Assembly (NCBI RefSeq): GCF_002000245.1
Contig: NZ_MTCM01000001.1
Coordinates: forward strand, 1,984,001 to 2,048,000
Reading direction: 5' to 3'
Origin: Sphingobacterium sp. CZ-UAM
GTDB taxonomy: Bacteria; Bacteroidota; Bacteroidia; Sphingobacteriales; Sphingobacteriaceae
Length of the DNA stretch: 64,000 bases
The first letter of the stretch is position 1, and every line of letters starts with the position of its first letter. The translations under genes and the position numbers were made by a program. Below, one piece after another: positions 9,623 through 18,381 of this stretch. The notes beneath the pieces are model-generated. The model saw nothing but the letters and a program-made list of their open reading frames with translations. It was not told the origin of the DNA and made no database searches.

Positions 9623-10963
9623 ATGTCTAAGAATTTTATCATTATTTTATGCATCGTTTCACTGGGGGGGCTACTTTTCGGGTTTGATATGGCCGTTATA
9701 GCCGGGGCTTTGCCGCTGGTGAAGCAGTTTTTCGGACTGTCACCAGCACAGGAAGGTGTTTTTGTTAGTTCAGCACTGATCGGTTGCATTATAGGTGTAT
9801 TTTTTACAGGATCTTTTACAGACAAATACGGTCGTAAACAGGCCTTCATTGTCGCGTCCTTACTTTTCTTATTATCTGCGATCGGTTGCGGATTGAGTCC
9901 CAACTATATTTTGCTAATTCTGAGCAGGGGGATCGGAGGACTAGGCGTGGGCATTGCTTCTATCGTTGTGCCACTTTATCTTGCCGAAATATCACCCAGC
10001 AAATTCAGAGGCAGATCGGTTACCTGTTATCAACTGGCGATCACCTTTGGTATCCTGATCGCTTATATTAGTAATTATTTTATTCTACAATTGCAATCCT
10101 TGCCGCAGACAGAACTTTGGCGCGGGATGTTTCTAGTTGGCGCGGTCCCTGCTATCCTACTCTGTTTCGGCGTTTATTTTATTCCCGAAAGTCCCCGTTG
10201 GCTTGCAAAAAATGGACGCAACGAAGAGGTCGCGGTCATTAGCGCCAAACTTGGTCTGACAGATCTACATGATTCGCCTAGTCCGGCCAAAGGAAATATC
10301 CGCGAGTTATTTTCTCCTATTTACCGTAGAGCTTTTCTCCTGGGCTTATTTCTACCCTTGTTTTCCCAGCTAAGCGGGATCAATGCGATTGTGTATTACG
10401 GTCCCAGTATCCTCCTTGAATCGGGTATTTCCTTAGCTAATTCCTATCACGCGCAATTGTTTTTCGGCGCTGCGAATGTCTTATTTACCTGCTTTGCTAT
10501 CTGGAAGGTAGATAATTGGGGAAGAAGACCTTTATATATTTTAGGTACATTGGGTGCGACCATCAGTTTGATTGCGACAGGCTATCTTTTCAGCCTGGAA
10601 CAGACAAACAATGTTGCATTGATTGTTTCCATCCTCTTATTCTTGTTTTTCTTTGCTTTTTCTATCGGTCCATTGAAATTTGTAGTAGCAGCCGAAATAT
10701 TTCCCAATGCCATACGAGCGCGCGCAATGGGGATAAGCATTATGGTTATGTGGATTTCCGATGCTATCGTTGGACAGCTGACGCCGATTTTGCTTGCATC
10801 CTGGGGTGCCCATTATACCTTTTGGTTATTCGCTTTCTTCTGTGCAATAGCTTTTATCGTTGTATTGGGCTATCTGCCCGAAACAAAAGGTAAACCTTTG
10901 GAAGATATAGAAAAATATTGGATTGAAAAATCTAAGAAAAATCCCAGCAATCAAAACGCATAA
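9623..10963 (+). CDS. MFS sugar porter (sugar:H+ symporter family)
   Basis: 446 residues with 12 predicted membrane helices. Sugar-porter family motifs are clear: GGLLFGFDMAVIAG in helix 1, DKYGRK in the 2-3 loop, PESPRWL before the central loop, QLSGINAIVYYGP in helix 7, DNWGRRPL in the 8-9 loop and PETKGK at the end. It should import a hexose or pentose by proton symport across the inner membrane. An in-frame ATG at 9587 would add 12 residues (MYVYTYKTYKPD) encoded by the operator itself, so I place the start at 9623. It is the first gene of a three-gene operon with the phosphomannose-isomerase-like gene and glycosidase-like copy B. Confidence 0.92.
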   Translation: MSKNFIIILCIVSLGGLLFGFDMAVIAGALPLVKQFFGLSPAQEGVFVSSALIGCIIGVFFTGSFTDKYGRKQAFIVASLLFLLSAIGCGLSPNYILLILSRGIGGLGVGIASIVVPLYLAEISPSKFRGRSVTCYQLAITFGILIAYISNYFILQLQSLPQTELWRGMFLVGAVPAILLCFGVYFIPESPRWLAKNGRNEEVAVISAKLGLTDLHDSPSPAKGNIRELFSPIYRRAFLLGLFLPLFSQLSGINAIVYYGPSILLESGISLANSYHAQLFFGAANVLFTCFAIWKVDNWGRRPLYILGTLGATISLIATGYLFSLEQTNNVALIVSILLFLFFFAFSIGPLKFVVAAEIFPNAIRARAMGISIMVMWISDAIVGQLTPILLASWGAHYTFWLFAFFCAIAFIVVLGYLPETKGKPLEDIEKYWIEKSKKNPSNQNA

Positions 10964-11025
10964 TATCATTTTAAAAACATTATATCAATCAAGTCAATTT
11001 TTAAATACGCAATAAATAACATCTT

Positions 11026-12774
11026 ATGTATTCCAATACTCAAACGACATCTTTTCAATACGACATCTTACCTACATTTCCAGTTCAGGGCAAATTGTCA
11101 AACTCATATTATGAGTTGGTCGATCACCTTGTCGAACATGATATACACTACATAGATGGATTTGTTGGCGTAAATTGGGAAGTACCTGTGGCACAGATTC
11201 AGCAGGAATTTGTTAAACGCGGATTAACGGTAAGGTTTGTTTCAATGGAAACCGCATTCTTACCTGAATCGAGCATTCAGGAGAAGGTCGCCCCCTATCT
11301 GGGTGGCAATGATCCATTATTTGGAAAAAAAGCGCCCCTCCAACTGGCCGCATATTTTGATGCCGTAAAGCTGGCCGCTTTTGAGGAAATGCTAAACAAT
11401 ACAGCTGCCAATGAATATGTCATCTTTTACGGTCCGGGAGCAGCACTTTTGGATAGCACCAGTAAAGTAATGTACATCGATCTGCCAAAAAATGTGCTTA
11501 TCCAACGGATGCGTGCCGGGCAGGCCTGGAATTTGGCTTGTGCGAAGCACACGGATCAGAAAGAACTTTACAAACGTTACTATTTTGTCGACTGGGAACT
11601 TCTTAACCGACACAAGCGGACGATATTACCCCGGGTGGAGATCCTAGCCGATCAGCAATCTCAGGAAAATCTACCCTGGATTATAGGAAGCGACTTAAAA
11701 GAAACCTTACATGCCATGTCCGAAAACTATTTTCGGGTAAGACCAACATTTGAACCTGGAGTCTGGGGTGGACAATGGATGAAGGAACATTTAACGGGCA
11801 TCGATCAACAGGCAAAAAACTATGCTTGGTCTTTTGAGATGATCGTCCCCGAAAATGGTATATTACTTGAAAGCAATGGACAGGTGCTCGAAATTTCATT
11901 TGACCAACTGATGTTTCAGGAAAGTCCAAATATATTGGGCACTGCAGAGCGACGTTTTGACGTTGAATTCCCAATCCGGTTCAACTTTCTTGACACCTTT
12001 GATGGCGGCAATCTTTCGATTCAGTGCCACCCTAGCCCAAGTTATGCCAAAACGGAGTTTGGAGAAAATTTCACACAGGATGAATCCTATTACATCGTTG
12101 ACAGAAAAGGAGACGCTCAGGTCTATTTGGGATTCCAGGAGGATATTGATGCCGACCAGTTCCGGACTGTACTTGAAGATAGTTTCCATACGGGTGAGCC
12201 CATTGCAATTGACAGGTACGTCCAAAAGTTTGAATCTCAAAAACACCAACTGTATCTGATTCCGCATGGTACTGTGCACTCTTCCGGTACCAATAACCTT
12301 GTGCTGGAAATCAGTGCCACCCCATACAACTATACCTTTAAGATGTACGACTGGGTACGTCCAGATTTAGATGGGAAGCCGCGCCCATTGAATATCGATA
12401 GAGCTTTCTCCAATCTCAACTTTAACCGGAAAGGTGATGTTGTTAAAAATACGCTCTTGTCACAACCCCAGATCGAAGTACTGGATACGCAGTCGATAAA
12501 GGTACATTTACCGACACATGAAGATCATTTCTATGATGTCTTCAGATACGAATTTGAAGAAGAAGTGCGCATTGAAACAAAGAGTCAATGCCATATTATG
12601 ATGCTCGTTGAGGGGGAAGCCGTAGAACTGACGACTGCCAATGGAATGAAAAAAATCTTCCATTATGCAGAGACATTTGCTGTTCCCGCGGCTGCGAAAT
12701 CTTATTCACTCCGTAATCTGGGCGCTAGTCAAGCGAAGGTCATACAGTCTTTTGTCAAAGACGCTAAATGTTAA
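11026..12774 (+). CDS. Class I mannose-6-phosphate isomerase-like protein with extra N-terminal domain
   Basis: 582 residues, nearly twice the length of a short ManA. Residues about 240-582 form the cupin isomerase: RPTFEPGVWGGQWM, the metal-ligand segment IQCHPSPSYAKTEFGE with Gln-x-His, and LIPHGTVHSSG with further His residues. This part should interconvert mannose-6-phosphate and fructose-6-phosphate. Residues 1-235 form a separate domain that looks like a nucleoside/sugar kinase fold without a normal P-loop (YVIFYGPGAALL, KVMYIDLPKNVLIQRMRAG, YKRYYFVDWELLNRHK). Whether that part phosphorylates incoming sugar is not shown. It sits 62 bases after the MFS gene and 31 bases before glycosidase-like copy B. 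Imported mannose released by GH92 is the likely substrate source. Confidence 0.82.
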   Translation: MYSNTQTTSFQYDILPTFPVQGKLSNSYYELVDHLVEHDIHYIDGFVGVNWEVPVAQIQQEFVKRGLTVRFVSMETAFLPESSIQEKVAPYLGGNDPLFGKKAPLQLAAYFDAVKLAAFEEMLNNTAANEYVIFYGPGAALLDSTSKVMYIDLPKNVLIQRMRAGQAWNLACAKHTDQKELYKRYYFVDWELLNRHKRTILPRVEILADQQSQENLPWIIGSDLKETLHAMSENYFRVRPTFEPGVWGGQWMKEHLTGIDQQAKNYAWSFEMIVPENGILLESNGQVLEISFDQLMFQESPNILGTAERRFDVEFPIRFNFLDTFDGGNLSIQCHPSPSYAKTEFGENFTQDESYYIVDRKGDAQVYLGFQEDIDADQFRTVLEDSFHTGEPIAIDRYVQKFESQKHQLYLIPHGTVHSSGTNNLVLEISATPYNYTFKMYDWVRPDLDGKPRPLNIDRAFSNLNFNRKGDVVKNTLLSQPQIEVLDTQSIKVHLPTHEDHFYDVFRYEFEEEVRIETKSQCHIMMLVEGEAVELTTANGMKKIFHYAETFAVPAAAKSYSLRNLGASQAKVIQSFVKDAKC

Positions 12775-12805
12775 TTTAAGTATACTAACGATAAAAAACA
12801 GCATC

Positions 12806-14101
12806 ATGAGAAATTTATATTTCGCGCTATCTACATCATTGTTAATCTTATCCTGCAATAGCGGAGGAAAAAAATCTACCAGCAGCAACACACAGCAAAG
12901 CGCTCCCCAGGATAGTAGCTTTCAGGTCGTTAAAGATATGGCGACCAATGTGATCAAAGCTGGATTCAATGCCGGAGACGGCTATAGTGAAGTGTGGATC
13001 AGGGATTATAATACCTTTATCACCTTGGCCTCCAAAGTACATCCCCATGATCAGATCAAAGATCAATTGGGCATATTTTTTAAATTGCAGGGTACCGATG
13101 GCAATATCGCTGATGGTTTTGTCAAAAAATCCAGCCTGAAGAATGGCGTTTCCGATTATTATACAATCACGAATACCCTGGCACCAGAATATGCCGGGCA
13201 TAAAAATACGGTTGAAACCGATCAGGAAACATCCCTGATCCAAGCAGTACATAAATACGTCGTCGCAACCAAGGATACCGTTTTTCTGGAACAAAAAATA
13301 GGGGCAACAAGTGTAAAAGATCGCATGGAGCAAGCATTGCAATTTCTCATGGATAAGCGCTATAATAGCACCTACGGTCTACTGTGGGGTGCCACAACGG
13401 TCGATTGGGGTGATGTACAACCCGAGCATGACTGGGGTGTGCATTTAGATGAAAGTTCCCATATTGCACTGGACATTTACGATAATGCCATGTTTTTAAT
13501 CGCACTGGACAATTACATTGACCTTTTCCCTGAGAAAAAGGAAAAATGGGGCAAGGTTCGGGAGATGATCGCAAGCAATACGATGAAACATCTCTGGGAT
13601 GATAAAAATCAAAAATTCATTCCACATATCTATATCAAAGGTTCGCCGTTTCCGAAAGATTTTGATGAAAACCAAATCTACTACCACGGCGGAACTGCGA
13701 TTGCCATTGAGGCGAACCTGCTCAGCAAAGAGCAGATCAAAACGTCTTTGGACAAGATGATCAAAAATGTAAAGGATGCCGGTGCTGCCACCATTGGTCT
13801 AACTATATACCCGACCTATCCGGCCGGCTTCTTCAAGAACAAAGGCATGTATCCCTATGGTTACCAAAATGGTGGAGACTGGACCTGGTTTGGAGGAAGA
13901 ATGATCCAACAATTGGTTAAACATGGTTTCCAACAGGAAGCCTACGCGCAGATCAAGCCCATGTTGGCGCGTGTTATTAAAAATAAAGGCTTCTACGAAT
14001 GGTATACCAAAGACAATAAACCCGAAGGTTCGGGAACTTTCAGAGGCGAGGCTGGTGTACTTTACGATGCGATCAGCCTATTGGAAAATACTGAGAAATA
14101 A
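12806..14101 (+). CDS. (alpha/alpha)6 glycosidase-like lipoprotein, copy B
   Basis: 431 residues starting MRNLYFALSTSLLILSC, a lipoprotein signal with Cys17 as the lipidation site. An upstream in-frame ATG at 12665 would place 47 non-signal residues inside the preceding gene, so I start at 12806. The mature part is a paralogue of the 7407 product: WIRDYNTFI, KNTVETDQETSLIQ, DWGDVQPEHDWG, YDNAMFLIAL, YYHGGTAIAIEA and GGDWTWFGGRMIQQL all recur in the same order. The catalytic family is unassigned. The lipid anchor versus free periplasmic copy A suggests two locations for one activity or two linkage specificities. A strong terminator follows at 14127-14165. Confidence 0.78.
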   Translation: MRNLYFALSTSLLILSCNSGGKKSTSSNTQQSAPQDSSFQVVKDMATNVIKAGFNAGDGYSEVWIRDYNTFITLASKVHPHDQIKDQLGIFFKLQGTDGNIADGFVKKSSLKNGVSDYYTITNTLAPEYAGHKNTVETDQETSLIQAVHKYVVATKDTVFLEQKIGATSVKDRMEQALQFLMDKRYNSTYGLLWGATTVDWGDVQPEHDWGVHLDESSHIALDIYDNAMFLIALDNYIDLFPEKKEKWGKVREMIASNTMKHLWDDKNQKFIPHIYIKGSPFPKDFDENQIYYHGGTAIAIEANLLSKEQIKTSLDKMIKNVKDAGAATIGLTIYPTYPAGFFKNKGMYPYGYQNGGDWTWFGGRMIQQLVKHGFQQEAYAQIKPMLARVIKNKGFYEWYTKDNKPEGSGTFRGEAGVLYDAISLLENTEK

Positions 14102-14126
14102 CCCGCAGTATTTATACACGACAAAT

Positions 14127-14165
14127 AAAATAGGGTATCCGAAGAGATCGGATACCCTATTTTTA
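14127..14165 (+). terminator. Intrinsic terminator of the MFS-PMI-glycosidase operon
   Basis: TAGGGTATCCGA (14131-14142) pairs with TCGGATACCCTA (14148-14159) around a 5-base loop. It is flanked by AAAA before and a T-run after, so it could act on both strands. Confidence 0.9.
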
Positions 14166-14273
14166 TTCAATTTTGTTCGCATTCCCTACACCCTCTTTCC
14201 AAATATGCTATAAACGCTATCCTCCTCCAATCGCTTCTTTCTAATAACCACAAGTCAGGTCTCCAATACCCTT

Positions 14274-14317
14274 TAAGTATTGACTAAGTATTGTTTCAGT
14301 ATAGACTAAGTATCTAT
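14274..14317. repeat. Degenerate 11-bp tandem repeat, four units
   Basis: Units at 14274, 14285, 14296 and 14307 read TAAGTATTGAC, TAAGTATTGTT, TCAGTATAGAC and TAAGTATCTAT. The TAAGTAT core recurs every 11 bases, on one face of the helix. It lies in the intergenic space between the terminator at 14165 and the converging cytochrome gene. Function unknown; it may be an array for a DNA-binding protein or replication slippage. Confidence 0.7.
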
Positions 14318-14370
14318 ACAGCCGTATTATCGTCAATGGATCATACGACTTGATCTGTATTTTATCATCG

Positions 14371-15807
14371 CTAGAACCTGACTGTATCCGTAGCGATAAA
14401 TGGCAATCGGTAATTACCCGTGTCAATACGAACCTTACCATGTAATGCCTTTAAGACCGTACTGTCCTGGCTTCCCGTTTGGTAGATATATACATTTTTC
14501 AGATTAGGAACATCCTTCAAATTCGACAAACCCTTTGCAGTTACTTTTGTTCCCACCAGATTGAGATAAATCAACTTTTGCAGTCCTTTCAATTGTGACA
14601 AACCACCGTCAGAGACCTTTGTGTTCTCGAGATGCAAACGCGAGATGACAGGCATGGATTTTATGGTAGAAAAAGCCTGGTCTGTAATGGCTGTATGTCC
14701 GAGTTTCAGCTGAACGATATTCTCTTTAATGGCCAACAGATCTTGCAGATCCTTATCATTAAACTGTGGGTAGTTGATGGCATTGACCAGCACGAGATTA
14801 TTTTCTTTAGCCACAGGAATGATTTTAATACCTTTTGCCTGCCAGGCATCGACTTTATCCTTTGGTAAATCGGGTGCTTTGGGAAAATCTGCATACAATA
14901 CCTGGGAAGCTTCCTGCTCCCCTGTTTCTAGCTTTTTCAATATTACTGCTATTTCTTTGGTCTGTGTGAGTTGATTCACTTTTTTATCGAAATTCGCTCC
15001 TTGATCAATCCACCAGGCGATCAATTTGATCTGGTCAGGACTGATTGGTGTACGTCCTTTTGGTGGCATTCTTTTTTTGTGCCCTTCCGGTAAGATCAAT
15101 CGTGCATACAGCTCACTTTCTTTGGACTTGCTATCGACCAGTACTTTACCGTTCTCGCCTCCTTTTAGCAGGCTTTCCTTTGTATGTAAGGCCAATCCTC
15201 CCTCCTGTTTACGATCACCATGACAGCTTTGACAACGCTGTTTGAGGATAGGCTGAATAATACCATCATATACAGCAGCCTCCTGTACATTCTCAACGAT
15301 TAATACCTCTTCGCTGCTCTCCTTCACGCCAAAAGTCTTTTTCATTGCTTGCGGCATCGCCTCAATAAAGTAACCCTTGCCATGTGTCAAGGTACCACCG
15401 TAGTGTCCTGTGATTCCCAGCAATACGACCAGGATCAAAAATAACCAAAAGCGAAACCCAACGATCTTTATTGTCCATTGCAACGTTTCACTTTTTTCAC
15501 GATAGAGCATATAGAGCAGTATACTGCATCCTGCCACCACAATGCCCAACCATTGGTGGTAATTGAGCACCTCTATTTCGTAACCACCATTGCGCGAAAG
15601 CAGAAATCCTGAGAGCGCCGCAAATACAGCTGCTATACTACCTAATAACAAGGATAACCTAATCGCAGGCCGGTATGGATTTTCCTTCTTGAATAGCTCC
15701 AAAAATGCCATCACAAATGCGATCAATAAAATTCCGATGGGTAAATGCACTAAGATGGGATGAAAGCGTCCCAAAAAGGCCATCAATTCTTCAAGGAAAA
15801 CCATCAT
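14371..15807 (-). CDS. DUF2231 membrane protein with planctomycete-type cytochrome c and LRR domains
   Basis: 478 residues. The N-terminus holds four hydrophobic helices (residues about 10-145) of the DUF2231 type (FHPILVHLPIGILLIAFVM). A c-type haem site CQSCH (Cys192, Cys195, His196) follows in a PSCyt1-like domain with GGLALHTKESLLKGG and KRMPPKGRTPIS. The C-terminal third (about 300-470) has leucine-rich repeats (LQLKLGHTAITDQAF, ISRLHLENTKVSDGG). It starts inside the end of the preceding gene (4-base overlap), so the two are translationally coupled. It is the last gene of the four-gene minus-strand operon. Electron transfer at the inner membrane is the likely role; partners are unknown. 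Confidence 0.82.
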   Translation of the reverse strand: MMVFLEELMAFLGRFHPILVHLPIGILLIAFVMAFLELFKKENPYRPAIRLSLLLGSIAAVFAALSGFLLSRNGGYEIEVLNYHQWLGIVVAGCSILLYMLYREKSETLQWTIKIVGFRFWLFLILVVLLGITGHYGGTLTHGKGYFIEAMPQAMKKTFGVKESSEEVLIVENVQEAAVYDGIIQPILKQRCQSCHGDRKQEGGLALHTKESLLKGGENGKVLVDSKSKESELYARLILPEGHKKRMPPKGRTPISPDQIKLIAWWIDQGANFDKKVNQLTQTKEIAVILKKLETGEQEASQVLYADFPKAPDLPKDKVDAWQAKGIKIIPVAKENNLVLVNAINYPQFNDKDLQDLLAIKENIVQLKLGHTAITDQAFSTIKSMPVISRLHLENTKVSDGGLSQLKGLQKLIYLNLVGTKVTAKGLSNLKDVPNLKNVYIYQTGSQDSTVLKALHGKVRIDTGNYRLPFIATDTVRF

Positions 15808-16685
15808 TCTTTATACCTGTCTTTGAGTAAGTTCAACATATATACATTTACCGACCATTGGTCAGCTACGGGTTGCTGCGTAAAAGGTAGTGTTGGCAGA
15901 TAGCCCGCCGGACCAAACTCTGTGGTGATGGTCAACACTTTAGCTCCATTTTGTTTATGCTGCTTAACGATCTCATCCCACCAGGCCAAATGTTGACCGA
16001 CGGTATTTTTCCATTCCGGTGCCGCAGGATCATTGACCTGTGGTCCTTCAGGGTGCCCGATCCGGGCATGGATATGTTCCGTCCGGGCAAGCGCCAAAGC
16101 TACCGCTTCTTGCTGGTCACCGAGTAGAGACTCATGTACGTTGCACCAATGTGAAATATCCAGAGCAAGCCTTAAGGAAGGAATCTTTGCTAAGTAATCT
16201 TTGGTCAGATGCGCTGCAAAGCTAAATCTACCGCGATGCGTTTCATGGTATACCGGAACATGCTGTTTTTCCATGACAACCTGGCCAATGTCGATCAATT
16301 GCTTATTTTGTTCAAAGGAATAATATTCCTTACCTGTATGGCAGTTGATATAATCAGGTTTCATACTTGCAGCTTCTTCCAGATTACGTTTAAAGCTTTC
16401 ACGGTATTGTTCGAAGGAAGCTCCAGAACCACCGGAAAGCAAGCCTAGGCTCAGACCGTATTTTTGTAGGGCATCCGTCATTTCCTTCCGTTCTTTCTGA
16501 TCTCCAGGTAGCCAGGCTTCGACACCCTGATAACCTGCTTTCTTAACACGCGCACAAAACTGCTCCCAGGAATCGGCATTTCCCCAATTGGTACAATAAT
16601 ATTTGATATGTAGGTTCTCTTTCTTTTGCGCCAAAACTGCAAAAAAATTGGCTAACAGAAGTATTAGTAATAGGAATCGTTTCAT
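15804..16685 (-). CDS. Secreted sugar phosphate isomerase/epimerase-like TIM-barrel protein
   Basis: 293 residues with a signal peptide (MKRFLLLILLLANFFAVLAQ). The rest fits the xylose-isomerase-like TIM barrel (AP endonuclease family 2): YQGVEAWLPG, NCHTGKEYY, VYHETHRGRFSF, LALDISHWCNVHES, HIHARIGHPEGPQ and TITTEFGPAGYLP. These supply the His, Glu and Asp metal ligands of the family. The usual substrates are keto-sugars or inositols; the exported location is common for copies in Bacteroidota glycan loci. The gene lies 3 bases after the DUF1501 gene and overlaps the next gene by 4 bases. Confidence 0.83.
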   Translation of the reverse strand: MKRFLLLILLLANFFAVLAQKKENLHIKYYCTNWGNADSWEQFCARVKKAGYQGVEAWLPGDQKERKEMTDALQKYGLSLGLLSGGSGASFEQYRESFKRNLEEAASMKPDYINCHTGKEYYSFEQNKQLIDIGQVVMEKQHVPVYHETHRGRFSFAAHLTKDYLAKIPSLRLALDISHWCNVHESLLGDQQEAVALALARTEHIHARIGHPEGPQVNDPAAPEWKNTVGQHLAWWDEIVKQHKQNGAKVLTITTEFGPAGYLPTLPFTQQPVADQWSVNVYMLNLLKDRYKE

Positions 16686-16688
16686 TAG

Positions 16689-18188
16689 TTAAATAATCGC
16701 TTGTATAAGTTCACCTTCCACATCCGTCAAACGGAATGGTCGGCCCTGAAATTCATAAGTAAATTTTTCGTGGTCAAAGCCAAGGAGATGGAGCATGGTT
16801 GCATGGACATCGTGTACGGAAGCCCTTCCTTCTACACCCGTAAAACCGATATCGTCCGTTTGTCCATAACTGATGCCATTGCGTATCCCTCCGCCCGCCA
16901 TCCAAATGGTATAGGCATCCGTATGATGATCGCGTCCCAGGAACGGCATATCACTATTATCCCGATTTTCCTGCATTGGCGTCCGCCCAAACTCACCACC
17001 CCAGACCACCAGTGTATCTTCGAGTAGACCACGCTGTTTTAGATCCAAAATCAGTGCTGTCATCGGGCGATCAATCTCCCGACATTTATTTCGAAACCCA
17101 AGATCTATCGAGTCAGATGCATTGGTACCATGGCTATCCCAGCCCCAATCAAATAATTGTACAAAGCGTACCCCCTGCTCAACGAGCTTGCGTGCCAATA
17201 GGCAATTATTTGCAAAAGATTCCTTTCCGGGCTCGGTACCATATAATTCATGGATATAGGCCGGTTCATTATTGATATTCATCACCTCCGGTACAGCAAC
17301 CTGCATTTTATAAGCCATTTCATATTGCGCAATCCGGGACAGTGTCTCTGGATCTTTAAATGTGTCATACTCTGTTTTATTCACCTTATTGATCGCATCA
17401 ATAAGATTTCGCTTCATATCCCGATCCATCCCTTCAGGGTCAGCAATATACAGGACGGGATCTCCTTTCGAACGACATTGGACCCCCTGATAAACTGATG
17501 GTAGAAATCCACTTCCCCAGACACTTTTTCCTGCATCCGGTGTTTTACCACCAGAAGTTAACACCACAAAACCCGGTAAATTGCTATTTTCAGAGCCTAG
17601 ACCATAGGTCACCCATGAACCGATACTCGGACGTCCCAGACGGGCACTCCCGGTATGCATAAACAGCTGTGCCGGTCCATGATTAAACTGATCGGTATGA
17701 ACAGCTTTCAAAAAACTAACATCATCAACTACCTTACTGAAATGTGGTAAATGATCAGATACCCAAGCGCCACTTTGACCATATTGCTTGAAGGTAGCCT
17801 GTGGCCCCAGCATTTTAGGCACCCCTCGAATAAAGGCGAACTTCTTACCTGCCAAAAGTGATTGTGGACAGGGTTGATTATGCAGTTTCTGCAATGCAGG
17901 CTTATAATCAAAGAGTTCAAGCTGTGAAGGGGCTCCTGCCATATGTAGATAGATGACACTTTTGGCTTTACCTGGGAAATGTGGCGATTTAGGGATCAAT
18001 GGATTTAGGGCATTGAGATCCAGACTCCCTTTAGAATTCGATGAATCCCATCCACCGCAACTTGCCAATAGGCCTCCAAGTGCAATGCTACCGATACCAG
18101 CGACGCAATCTTTCAGGAAATGTCTTCTTGTCACAGCCTTCAATTCAGATTGCTGTGCCTCTTCAATTAGTTTATTCAGATCTTTCAT
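16689..18188 (-). CDS. DUF1501 protein with Tat-type lipoprotein signal
   Basis: 499 residues of the DUF1501 family, an alkaline-phosphatase/sulfatase-like fold common in Planctomycetes and found in Bacteroidota. The N-terminus has twin arginines at residues 21-22 (TRRHFLKD) and a lipobox ending at Cys44 (GGLLASC), so export is by Tat with lipid attachment. Recognisable segments are FPGKAKSVIYLHMAGAPSQLELFDYKP, VQLFDWGWDSHG, VVWGGEFGRTP, GRDHHTDAYTIWMAGGG and VHDVHATMLHLLG. The Asp and His residues in these are the probable metal ligands. It is encoded between the DUF1549/DUF1553 gene and the TIM-barrel gene. The 193-base leader in front of it contains the long CACT repeat. Substrate unknown. 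Confidence 0.88.
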   Translation of the reverse strand: MKDLNKLIEEAQQSELKAVTRRHFLKDCVAGIGSIALGGLLASCGGWDSSNSKGSLDLNALNPLIPKSPHFPGKAKSVIYLHMAGAPSQLELFDYKPALQKLHNQPCPQSLLAGKKFAFIRGVPKMLGPQATFKQYGQSGAWVSDHLPHFSKVVDDVSFLKAVHTDQFNHGPAQLFMHTGSARLGRPSIGSWVTYGLGSENSNLPGFVVLTSGGKTPDAGKSVWGSGFLPSVYQGVQCRSKGDPVLYIADPEGMDRDMKRNLIDAINKVNKTEYDTFKDPETLSRIAQYEMAYKMQVAVPEVMNINNEPAYIHELYGTEPGKESFANNCLLARKLVEQGVRFVQLFDWGWDSHGTNASDSIDLGFRNKCREIDRPMTALILDLKQRGLLEDTLVVWGGEFGRTPMQENRDNSDMPFLGRDHHTDAYTIWMAGGGIRNGISYGQTDDIGFTGVEGRASVHDVHATMLHLLGFDHEKFTYEFQGRPFRLTDVEGELIQAII

Positions 18189-18274
18189 TCAAGTAAATCT
18201 TTTGTAACAGTATCATTCTATCAAGAACCTGCTATTATCTTTGTTTATCTATTATTTTAAGCTTCCGTCCATCG

Positions 18275-18357
18275 CACTCACTCACTCACTCACTCACTCA
18301 CTCACTCACTCACTCACTCACTCACTCACTCACTCACTCACTCACTCACTCACTCAC
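18275..18357. repeat. Tetranucleotide microsatellite (CACT)n, about 20.75 copies
   Basis: An uninterrupted CACT array of 83 bases lies 87-169 bases in front of the DUF1501 start codon, after the stop of the upstream operon gene. On the gene strand (GAGT repeat) TGA occurs in all three frames, so it is not coding there. Perfect tetranucleotide arrays of this length are prone to slipped-strand changes and could alter expression of the downstream genes. It may also be an assembly-sensitive length. Confidence 0.97.
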
Positions 18358-18381
18358 ATCAATTACCTTTGCGTCTATTCC

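Noticed and set aside
12665..12805. Extension of the glycosidase-like lipoprotein into the preceding gene
   Set aside because: It would bury the lipoprotein signal peptide 47 residues inside the protein; ATG 12806 gives a standard lipoprotein start.
18275..18357. CACT array as a CRISPR or a coding repeat (HSLT)n
   Set aside because: There are no spacers, and the plus-strand frame has no supporting gene; on the gene strand all frames contain TGA. It is a simple microsatellite.
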